From CAZXYF01 sp964644705 (GTDB taxonomy: Bacteria; Planctomycetota; Brocadiia; SM23-32), in contig CAZXYF010000210.1 in NCBI GenBank assembly GCA_964644705.1, positions 1 to 5,371 of the forward strand: DNA of 5,371 nt, given 5' to 3'. The notes beneath the pieces are model-generated. The model had not been told where the DNA came from and ran no database searches. It saw only the letters and a list, made by a program, of their open reading frames with translations. The number at the start of each line of letters is the position of its first letter. The stretch's first letter is position 1. Below are positions 1 to 5,371 of this stretch, in pieces. Both the position numbers and the translations under genes were made by a program.

Positions 1-1318
1 CGGATGCCCCGGATGAGGTGGATGATGCTCCCAGAGCGACGTTATACGACGCCGGATCGAGGTCGTCTCCGGGAAAAATGACGAGTCCGCCGCCCTGCAT
101 CACGTAGTCCCGAAGCTGTTGCGCCATATCCCGATCAATTTCTGGCAGGCCCATCAGAACGATGACCGGAAATGACGACAGCACCTGCTGAGTGAGTTCT
201 TCGGAAGGTATGATGTGGGGCCGGAGGGGCGAAGAATTCTGCGGGTCGTCGGGTGGGGTTTCGAGGGCCAGCTGTATGAAATAGGTCCCGTCCTCGCGGA
301 GTGGTCCCGACGGCCGGGAACGTACCAGCAGGACCGGAACGGAATTGCTCACTGGTAGCGCAAAGTAGCGAGCATTATCCGGAGGGTAATCATCGGCACC
401 GAGCTGTACCCGGCCGATCAGAAAATGTTTTGCCTGAATTCGGTGTTCAAAAACGTGTGATCGTTTAGCACCTCCTCCCATCCTCATCTGTGTCTGGTTC
501 TGTTTTGTTCCGTCAGTGTGCAGAGCAAGTGGCCGGGAAAGATCGGTTCGACCGGTGTTTTCCACCTCGCACCGAATGCGGGCCACCCGACCGGGAACAT
601 GCATCTGGCGGCCGAAATCAAGCCGATTCACGGCCAGATTGCGGGAAACGGGTTTGTCGGTCGGGATGAGGTAAGGGGTTGTGCGGGGAAACTTCTCTTT
701 CAATCGTTCGGTTTGAGCGGCGAGATCCTTGGTCCACGATGTTTTTTGAAGGTCGGTTATGATGTAGATTTCATTTTGTTCCCCTTTTTGTTCGTTCAGA
801 CTGTTCAATGCACGCTGGAGTGCACCGCTGAGAAGGCCGGTTCCGTAGCTGCATTGCAGACGGCTCAGCCGGTTCCGCACACCGTTGAGATCAGTGGTGG
901 CACCGGGCGCGGGGCGAGAAGGATTGAAGAGGACGATGCGGGAGGTGTCCCCGCTCTTCAGGCTATCCAGCACGGTGCGGGCCGCCTTTTTCGCCCGAAC
1001 AAACGAAGTCGTTCCCTCCGCCACGCTCCGCATGGACGCCGTATTGTCCAGCACGATGACAGCGTTGGTGGGGACGCTGGCATCATGGAAAACGGACGAG
1101 CGCAGAATGGGGCGGGAGAGGGCGGCGATCAGGGTCGCGAGCAGTGCCAGCCGCACAAGCAGGAGGAGCCATCGTTTGAGACGGTGGCGCCGCTGTATCC
1201 TCTGATCAATCTGTCGCAGGAAATACAGAGTGCTGAACGGCACCGTTTTAGCCCTGCGGCGGTACACCAGATGAATGATGACCGGTATGGCGAGTGATGC
1301 CCAGAGGAAATGTGTCAT
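1..1318 (-). CDS. BatA-type membrane-anchored VWA protein (partial, C-terminus beyond window)
   Basis: The visible 439 residues start at an ATG (1318-1316) that is fixed by an in-frame TAA two codons upstream and by an AGGA six bases before it. An N-terminal BatA-like segment holds a hydrophobic stretch (about residues 4-18), a basic turn (RRRAK, 20-24) and a PFSTLYFL motif. A second membrane helix follows at about 51-67, leaving the next part outside the membrane. A VWA domain spans about 85-215: metal-site residues D91, T93 and S95 (DNTAS), T160 in GTGLLSGAL, and D189 in IITDLQ. Beyond it come a beta-rich region (about 225-325) and the start of a glutamine-amidotransferase-like segment (VPVLLV, then YVMQGGGLVIFPGDDLDP near 405-422). 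Family members usually run to about 600-750 residues, so a large part is missing. It follows the DUF58 gene by 36 bases and is probably the membrane partner of the MoxR ATPase. The middle metal-site residue is Thr instead of the usual Ser. The family call is firm; the client is unknown. Confidence 0.9.
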   Translation of the reverse strand, partial: MTHFLWASLAIPVIIHLVYRRRAKTVPFSTLYFLRQIDQRIQRRHRLKRWLLLLVRLALLATLIAALSRPILRSSVFHDASVPTNAVIVLDNTASMRSVAEGTTSFVRAKKAARTVLDSLKSGDTSRIVLFNPSRPAPGATTDLNGVRNRLSRLQCSYGTGLLSGALQRALNSLNEQKGEQNEIYIITDLQKTSWTKDLAAQTERLKEKFPRTTPYLIPTDKPVSRNLAVNRLDFGRQMHVPGRVARIRCEVENTGRTDLSRPLALHTDGTKQNQTQMRMGGGAKRSHVFEHRIQAKHFLIGRVQLGADDYPPDNARYFALPVSNSVPVLLVRSRPSGPLREDGTYFIQLALETPPDDPQNSSPLRPHIIPSEELTQQVLSSFPVIVLMGLPEIDRDMAQQLRDYVMQGGGLVIFPGDDLDPASYNVALGASSTSSGAS

Positions 1319-1324
1319 GGATTA

Positions 1325-1328
1325 TCCT
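1325..1328 (-). promoter_or_regulatory. Shine-Dalgarno site of the BatA-type gene
   Basis: On the minus strand AGGA lies six bases before the ATG at 1318. Together with the in-frame TAA at 1324-1322 it fixes this start. Confidence 0.6.
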
Positions 1329-1354
1329 GCGTGTTTGTAGCCCGAGTGGTCTGT

Positions 1355-2269
1355 TCACGTGCCGGATGAGCGGCTGATTTTATCTCGTTTCGTGAGGTAA
1401 CGGCTGAGCATAAGTTCGTAGGGCATGGAGGTATTCACGATCTGGTAGTCCACCCCGGCGTTACGACAGTTTTTGCGATATTTCTCGACAAAAGCCTCGA
1501 ACTCGTCCCGGTAGGCATCGCGCACAACGGAAGGGCGAACCTGCATCTTCTCGTCCGTCTCCATGTCGCGAAACTCCGACAGACCGTCGAAGGAAAAGTT
1601 GATCTCGGCGGGATCGAACAGGTTGAAAACAACCACCTCATGCCGGTCGTGGCGGAAATGCTGCAGCGCATTGATCACCTCGTCCTGATCATCCAGCAGG
1701 TCGCTGATCAGGATGATGAGACCGCGTTTATCCAGTGCCGAGGCGATCGGATGGAGGGCGCCGGAGATACCGGTCTGGCCGGTGGGTTCCAGCTCGTCGA
1801 GGCGATTCAGCAGGAATTTCAGATGCGAGGGATTACTGCGGGGCGGAAACCGATTCTGAACGTTATCGTCGAAGACAGCGAGTCCGACGCGGTCATGTTG
1901 CTGGACCATCAGATACGCCAGTGCGGCCGACAGGTAGCAGCCGTAGGCAAGTTTGTTCAGGCCGGAGCTGGCAAAACCCATCGATGCGCTGCAATCCAGC
2001 AAGAGGGTGCAGGTCATGTTCGTTTCTTCTTCGTATTCCCGCACGTATTTTTTGTCCGTTCGAGCATAAACCTTCCAGTCAAAGTGTTTGAGGTCATCGC
2101 CGGGCATGTATTGCCGGTATGCCGCAAACTCGTTGCTGTGGCCCTTGAACGGACTTTTATGCAGACCGGAGACATATCCTTCCACCACCGTGCGTGCCAC
2201 CAGCTGCATATCACCCAGTCGCGCAAGGCGTTCCGGGTCAAAGTATTTGTTCTGTGGTGTTGTTTGCAT
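1355..2269 (-). CDS. DUF58 protein with VWA-type metal site (MoxR partner)
   Basis: This is a 304-residue soluble protein. It has the DUF58 signature RQYMPGDDLKHFDWK (residues 52-66), then YEEETN (79-84). A complete metal-ion site of the VWA type follows: DCSAS (D92, S94, S96), a Thr in GQTGISGAL (T166), and an Asp in LISDLLDD (D190). DUF58 proteins are encoded next to MoxR ATPases throughout bacteria and are thought to be their adaptors or substrates; no transmembrane segment is seen, so it is probably cytoplasmic. The frame stays open up to a GTG at 2377, which would give 340 residues. I prefer the ATG at 2269 because family members begin just before the YFDPERLARLGDMQLVART motif, the extra 36 residues resemble nothing in the family, and that DNA holds inverted repeats. 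Neither start has a good ribosome site: a GGAG lies 15 bases before the ATG. MoxR is upstream and BatA downstream. Confidence 0.92.
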   Translation of the reverse strand: MQTTPQNKYFDPERLARLGDMQLVARTVVEGYVSGLHKSPFKGHSNEFAAYRQYMPGDDLKHFDWKVYARTDKKYVREYEEETNMTCTLLLDCSASMGFASSGLNKLAYGCYLSAALAYLMVQQHDRVGLAVFDDNVQNRFPPRSNPSHLKFLLNRLDELEPTGQTGISGALHPIASALDKRGLIILISDLLDDQDEVINALQHFRHDRHEVVVFNLFDPAEINFSFDGLSEFRDMETDEKMQVRPSVVRDAYRDEFEAFVEKYRKNCRNAGVDYQIVNTSMPYELMLSRYLTKRDKISRSSGT

Positions 2270-2444
2270 GGGAACGACGCATATCTCCGTTGTTTGCGCG
2301 TCTTCGGATAGTGCAGAAGACGCCTTAACCGGGACAAGCCCGGCAGTAGGCCCATCTGGAATAACGTGGTTTTTCACTGAATACTTACGTGCGAGCCACG
2401 ATCATCTGGTTTCTGCAGTACACACGCAGAAAAGTTCTATCCGC
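2270..2444 (-). other. MoxR-DUF58 intergenic region with three perfect inverted repeats
   Basis: This 175-base junction is much longer than the other two in the operon. In transcript order it holds TTTCTGC/GCAGAAA (2426-2432 with 2410-2416, 9-base loop, starting 12 bases after the MoxR stop), CCGGG/CCCGG (2339-2343 with 2329-2333, 5-base loop) and GCGTCTTC/GAAGACGC (2316-2323 with 2298-2305, 10-base loop). A weaker fourth pair, 6 of 7, joins 2288-2294 with 2273-2279 just before the DUF58 ATG and has a GGAG at its loop edge. None is followed by a T-run on the transcribed strand, so they do not look like intrinsic terminators. Part of this stretch would be coding if the GTG at 2377 were the true DUF58 start. 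Confidence 0.6.
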
Positions 2445-3500
2445 TTACTTTTCGTAATCTTTCTCGTCCGGTTCCGATACGTTCATGAGTATGTTGTCGA
2501 TCACGTCTTCCTCGGTGATCCCTTCACTGTCGGCATTGAAGTTGGTCAGTATGCGATGGCGGAGAACGGGTTGAGCGACGCTCCGCACGTCATTGCACGA
2601 GACGTTGAACCGTCCGTCGATGATTGCCCGTGCCTTGGCTCCCAGCGTCAGATACTGGGCGGCTCGCGGGCCGGCTCCCCACTCGATCCATTCCGGGATG
2701 AATTCGGGCGACCGCTCGTCATCAGGACGGGTTGCCCGGGCGAGATCCGTCGCGTACTGGAGGACGTGATCGCTCACGGGAACTTTGCGGACGATGTCCT
2801 GGACATGACAGATATCTTTCGCGGTCATGACCTGATCGGGTTCGGGCATCTTTTGAACCGTGGTGCGCCGGAGGATTTCCACCTCCTCCTGTCGTTCGGG
2901 ATAATCCACGTTAACCATGAACATGAAACGGTCCAGCTGGGCCTCCGGGAGAGGGTAGGTTCCCTCCTGTTCGATCGGATTTTGCGTGGCCAGCACGAAA
3001 AAAGGTCGGGGTATATCGTAAGATTCGCCGGCGGCGGTGACTTCGTATTCCTGCATGCATTCCAGTAGCGCCGCCTGTGTTTTAGGGGGGGTGCGATTGA
3101 TCTCATCGGCCAGAAGGATATTGGTGAAGATGGGACCGGGCTGGAATTTGAAACGTCGCTGCTGGGTTTCGGGATCGAGCTCAAGTATCTCGGTGCCGGT
3201 GATGTCGCTGGGCATCAGATCGGGGGTGAACTGGATACGTTTGAAATCCAGATCCAGGGTGCGCGCGATGGTTCGCACGATGAGCGTTTTGGCCAGGCCG
3301 GGAACGCCCACCATGAGCACGTGAGCGCGGCAGAACATGGCGATGAGGATCTCTTCCAGGACCTCTTCCTGGCCCACGATCACCTTCTGCACTTCGCTCA
3401 AAAGGTTGTTCCGGGCGGTGCCAAGGCGCTCGATCAGAACGCGATCCTCCTCGGTTGCGTTGGGAGCTGCGGTTTGTTGTGGTGTTCGGGATTCAGTCAC
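2445..3500 (-). CDS. MoxR-family AAA+ ATPase
   Basis: This 351-residue protein has the full set of AAA+ motifs in family order: Walker A GVPGLAKT (residues 65-72), the MoxR-typical RIQFTPDLMPSDITG (88-102), Walker B ILLADEINR (128-136, D132 and E133), sensor 1 ATQNP (N174), LPEAQLDRF with a likely arginine finger (R191), and the sensor 2 region WGAGPRA (274-280). The length is normal for the family, so it should form an ATP-driven ring that remodels or matures client proteins with VWA-containing partners, here the two downstream genes. The start is a GTG; a strong GGAGGAG (3511-3517) lies ten bases upstream, in the 24-base gap after the DUF4159 gene. The first 20 residues are variable and polar. 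No key residue is missing. The family call is secure; the client and the physiological role are not visible. Confidence 0.96.
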   Translation of the reverse strand: MTESRTPQQTAAPNATEEDRVLIERLGTARNNLLSEVQKVIVGQEEVLEEILIAMFCRAHVLMVGVPGLAKTLIVRTIARTLDLDFKRIQFTPDLMPSDITGTEILELDPETQQRRFKFQPGPIFTNILLADEINRTPPKTQAALLECMQEYEVTAAGESYDIPRPFFVLATQNPIEQEGTYPLPEAQLDRFMFMVNVDYPERQEEVEILRRTTVQKMPEPDQVMTAKDICHVQDIVRKVPVSDHVLQYATDLARATRPDDERSPEFIPEWIEWGAGPRAAQYLTLGAKARAIIDGRFNVSCNDVRSVAQPVLRHRILTNFNADSEGITEEDVIDNILMNVSEPDEKDYEK

Positions 3501-3510
3501 GCGGGATATT

Positions 3511-3517
3511 CTCCTCC
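3511..3517 (-). promoter_or_regulatory. Strong Shine-Dalgarno site of the MoxR gene
   Basis: The minus strand reads GGAGGAG, ten bases before the GTG start at 3500. It is the best ribosome site in the window and suggests that MoxR is translated more strongly than its neighbours, whose sites are weak. Confidence 0.7.
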
Positions 3518-3524
3518 AAAAGCG

Positions 3525-5048
3525 TCAGTGCGTCATCGCATAAAGAATGATGTTCACCCCCAGTGCCATGGCGTCGTCGGGGGCAATATTGCGGGCATAC
3601 GGATGGGCGAAACCACGCCAGCCGCCGCCCAGACCATATGGTGTATATATGATCGCGGTGGTGCCGTTCAACGTGATAGCCTCGAGCGGGTGAGGGGGCC
3701 CGTTCTGTTCCATCCGCTGCATATATCTGTTGTAGTTGACCTTCGAAATGTTGTTTTTTATATGGTAAACGGCGTGATCCGCGGGGAGTTTACTCAGGGA
3801 TTTATCGGGCAGAACCCGTTTTATCTCCCGGCGGAAAGCCTGGTTGAATTTCTTCGACCCGCAGCAGGGGCTTGCGAGAAGGAAACCACCGCGGCGGAGA
3901 TAACGTCGGAGGGCCGCCACCTGCTTCTCCGAAAGGGTGAAATCACGGTGTCCGGTGAGGTAGAGAAACGGATACTGAAGGAGCTGGTCATCGGTGATAT
4001 CAACGGCTTTGTGGGCGAACTTCACGTCCGTGCTGGTTTCAGTGGCGACCGTTTTGAGCAGATTGGCAATGGCGTTCGTCTGCGTGTCCCAGTTGTCACC
4101 AATTTTTGCCTGGGCAAACTGGAATCCCGCCGCATCTTCGCGGTCCTGCCCGTAAAAAACCCGGGCGGTGCTCTGATACTGGCCGATACGCTGCGTGGCG
4201 AGGGCGTAAGCGATCATGTTGATGCCCAGGCTGCGCGCATCGCTGGGATGCACCGACATGGCGCCGTCGCGGATGTGGCCGTCCCAGCCGCAGCTCAGAT
4301 CGTAGCGCGACAGGATGATGGGGGTGCGGCAGCCCAGTTCCATACCGTAGAGGACCGGCGGCCCTTCGCCGTCTTCAGCATCGGGCACATCCCGGGTGTA
4401 TTTCACGTTCTTGATCTGAAAATGGGAGCGGAAAAGAGGGTGGTCGGGACTGAGCTGGTGGAAGGAACGATCCGGCAGGACGCGGCTCATCTCGCGCACG
4501 AAGGCTTTGAAAAATTCGGGATCGCCGAAACAAGCATCTCCCCAGATTGTTCCACCGTTTTGAACAAACTTTCTCAGATGTTTCACCTGCTTTTTGCTGA
4601 GCGTGAAGTCATGGCTCCCGGTGTAATAGAAAATGGGGTAGCGGGCTCCGTCAGCGGGGAAAGTGCTCAGGCGCGCCCGTTTGTGCGTGTATTTGACCTT
4701 CAGATGTTTCTGAGCCAGATTGAGAAGAACCGCCACGTCGCCCGGATCCTTATTCCAGTCGTGATAGCGGACGGTGCGGCCATCTCGCTTGATTTTGATG
4801 GGTTCACCGTATTCAATCTTGGCGATCAACGGGGGTGGGGACGGCTGGCGCTTGCGTTCGGTGCGGCGCTGGGGGGTGGCGGGGAGGGGGAGCGGAGGCA
4901 TTCCTTCTCCCCCTTTACGACGCTGGCGTTTGGCCGGTTCTTTGGAACCACATGGGCCCGCCGGGAAACGACCGGCCTTTTCCGCCGCCGGCACCGACAC
5001 GACGAGGGGAAACGTTATCAGCAGGAGGATATAAACAGTTTGTCGCAT
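3525..5048 (-). CDS. Secreted protein with two tandem DUF4159 domains
   Basis: The 507-residue product starts at an ATG fixed by an in-frame TAG three codons upstream. Residues 1-22 form a signal peptide (hydrophobic YILLLITFPLVV, then VPAA as a probable cleavage site), so the protein should be exported. Residues 24-75 are a Pro/Arg/Lys-rich linker. Two related domains follow, about 76-285 and 293-507. Matching landmarks are YYTGSHDFTLSKKQV (141-155) with YLTGHRDFTLSEKQV (363-377), GDACFG (170-175) with ASPCCG (392-397), RVLPDRSFHQLSPDHPLF (189-206) with RVLPDKSLSKLPADHAVY (411-428), and LGINMIAYAL (274-283) with LGVNIILYAM (496-505). DUF4159 is related in fold, as I recall, to class I glutamine amidotransferases; no enzymatic activity is established to my knowledge. 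As the first gene of the MoxR-VWA operon it may be the outside partner or a client. No convincing ribosome site precedes it. The family call is firm; the function is unknown. Confidence 0.9.
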   Translation of the reverse strand: MRQTVYILLLITFPLVVSVPAAEKAGRFPAGPCGSKEPAKRQRRKGGEGMPPLPLPATPQRRTERKRQPSPPPLIAKIEYGEPIKIKRDGRTVRYHDWNKDPGDVAVLLNLAQKHLKVKYTHKRARLSTFPADGARYPIFYYTGSHDFTLSKKQVKHLRKFVQNGGTIWGDACFGDPEFFKAFVREMSRVLPDRSFHQLSPDHPLFRSHFQIKNVKYTRDVPDAEDGEGPPVLYGMELGCRTPIILSRYDLSCGWDGHIRDGAMSVHPSDARSLGINMIAYALATQRIGQYQSTARVFYGQDREDAAGFQFAQAKIGDNWDTQTNAIANLLKTVATETSTDVKFAHKAVDITDDQLLQYPFLYLTGHRDFTLSEKQVAALRRYLRRGGFLLASPCCGSKKFNQAFRREIKRVLPDKSLSKLPADHAVYHIKNNISKVNYNRYMQRMEQNGPPHPLEAITLNGTTAIIYTPYGLGGGWRGFAHPYARNIAPDDAMALGVNIILYAMTH

Positions 5049-5103
5049 GGCGTTCTACGCGTATGGTGATTGTGTTCGTTCGCTTTCAAATAGACGATCC
5101 CTC

Positions 5104-5139
5104 GATGCGGGGCCCATTCAGCGGCGGAGCGACCGCATC
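5104..5139 (-). promoter_or_regulatory. Inverted repeat in the operon leader
   Basis: GATGCGG at 5104-5110 is perfectly complementary to CCGCATC at 5133-5139, with a 22-base GC-rich loop. It lies 56-91 bases before the DUF4159 start codon and directly beside an AT-rich patch, so it may be an operator or a leader hairpin. The role is inferred from position only. Confidence 0.3.
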
Positions 5140-5140
5140 T

Positions 5141-5158
5141 ATAACATCATGATAACAT
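5141..5158. promoter_or_regulatory. Paired ATAACAT direct repeats, one helical turn apart
   Basis: ATAACAT occurs at 5141-5147 and again at 5152-5158, 11 bases apart start to start. An 8-base palindrome, ATCATGAT, spans 5146-5153 between them. It is the most AT-rich patch upstream of the operon and could be a regulator site overlapping the promoter. No regulator can be named. Confidence 0.25.
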
Positions 5159-5215
5159 ACTCACCCTGGTTGGGTTAGTTGTTCAATCGGGGGAGACCGG
5201 AACGCGGTCCACACG

Positions 5216-5267
5216 ATACTGCTGATTCATCACATTCCTTTATCCGAGTGGGTGTTCCTACCATCCG
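5216..5267. repeat. 52-bp direct repeat, copy 1
   Basis: This copy begins ATACTGCTGATTCATCAC and ends GTTCCTACCATCCG. It matches the second copy at 5320-5371 in 51 of 52 bases; the only difference is C versus T at 5233/5337. The start-to-start distance is 104 bases. The 52 bases after it (5268-5319) are not a further copy, but with the edge of this repeat they form inverted arms: 5263-5272 pairs with 5310-5319 in 9 of 10 positions. Confidence 0.9.
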
Positions 5268-5319
5268 GGGGGCCACTACCCGAAAGTTCCACCCGGATGA
5301 TACAAATACCCCCGCGGAT

Positions 5320-5371
5320 ATACTGCTGATTCATCATATTCCTTTATCCGAGTGGGTGTTCCTACCATCCG
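5320..5371. repeat. 52-bp direct repeat, copy 2 (reaches the window edge)
   Basis: This is the second copy of the element at 5216-5267 with one substitution. The match holds to the very last base of the window, so the true repeat may be longer than 52 bases, and further copies at the 104-bp period could follow. Confidence 0.9.

Larger units (their letters stand above)
5049..5371. other. Non-coding region upstream of the operon
   Basis: I see no gene of ordinary length here on either strand. The stretch holds the presumed promoter and leader of the leftward operon (about 5049-5200) and a long direct repeat (5216-5371). Promoter hexamers are not clear: the minus strand has TATAGA at 5143-5138 and TTGAAC at 5186-5181, but neither has a well-spaced partner. 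A small perfect hairpin, GACCG/CGGTC, lies at 5195-5209. Confidence 0.6.

Noticed and set aside
518..1297. A 259-codon open frame on the plus strand
   Set aside because: It is antisense to the BatA-type VWA gene, which reads without interruption through this stretch with membrane and VWA motifs.
2298..2432. Intrinsic terminator between the MoxR and DUF58 genes
   Set aside because: The stems are followed by mixed sequence on the minus strand, with no run of T, and the downstream genes belong to the same functional set.
2088..3068. A 326-codon open frame on the plus strand
   Set aside because: It is antisense to the MoxR and DUF58 genes and crosses their junction; no family resemblance.
3321..5069. 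A 582-codon open frame on the plus strand
   Set aside because: It lies wholly antisense to the DUF4159 gene and the 5' end of the MoxR gene, whose products have clear family motifs. Its translation resembles no family and is a GC-rich shadow frame.
5216..5371. Possible CRISPR array (two repeats separated by a 52-base spacer)
   Set aside because: The repeat is longer than usual CRISPR repeats, only two copies are visible, the spacer forms arms with the repeat edge, and no cas gene is in the window. More copies with varied spacers beyond the edge would change this.
5161..5371. Integron attC site or insertion-sequence end
   Set aside because: No proper pair of attC core sites is present, and no transposase or integrase coding sequence or terminal inverted repeats of an insertion sequence can be seen.

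Overview
The window carries one leftward operon that fills almost the whole minus strand, plus a 323-base non-coding stretch at the right end. Read in the direction of transcription (right to left), the genes are: a secreted protein with two tandem DUF4159 domains (5048-3525), a MoxR-family AAA+ ATPase (3500-2445), a DUF58 protein with a von Willebrand A (VWA)-type metal site (2269-1355), and a membrane-anchored BatA-type VWA protein that runs off the left edge (1318-1). All four are intact within the window. Their order, tight spacing (24 and 36 bases at two junctions) and shared strand argue for co-transcription.

The set DUF4159 + MoxR + DUF58 + BatA/VWA is a cluster I associate with the Planctomycetes-Verrucomicrobia-Lentisphaerae/Kiritimatiellae (PVC) group. 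The moderate-to-high GC content and the variable quality of Shine-Dalgarno sites fit that, but the phylum cannot be fixed from this sequence alone. In known relatives (MoxR/VWA pairs such as RavA-ViaA, NorQ-NorD and CbbQ-CbbO, and the Bat proteins of Bacteroides), a hexameric MoxR ATPase works with metal-binding VWA partners to remodel or mature other proteins. The likely picture here is a cytoplasmic MoxR ATPase and DUF58 adaptor acting on or through a membrane-anchored VWA protein, with the exported double-DUF4159 protein on the outer face. The client protein is unknown.

The least ordinary parts are non-coding or architectural. (1) The MoxR-DUF58 junction is unusually long (175 bases) and contains three perfect inverted repeats plus a fourth, imperfect one just before the DUF58 start. 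None has the T-tract of a terminator, which suggests mRNA processing or translational control inside the operon. (2) The right edge has a 52-bp direct repeat present twice at a 104-bp period (51/52 identical). The second copy ends exactly at the window edge, so a longer array may lie outside. The intervening 52 bases are bounded by inverted arms, and several pairings there are mutually exclusive. (3) The first gene is an internal duplication whose two halves have diverged at the conserved Cys motif. No mobile element, tRNA, rRNA or convincing CRISPR array is visible.
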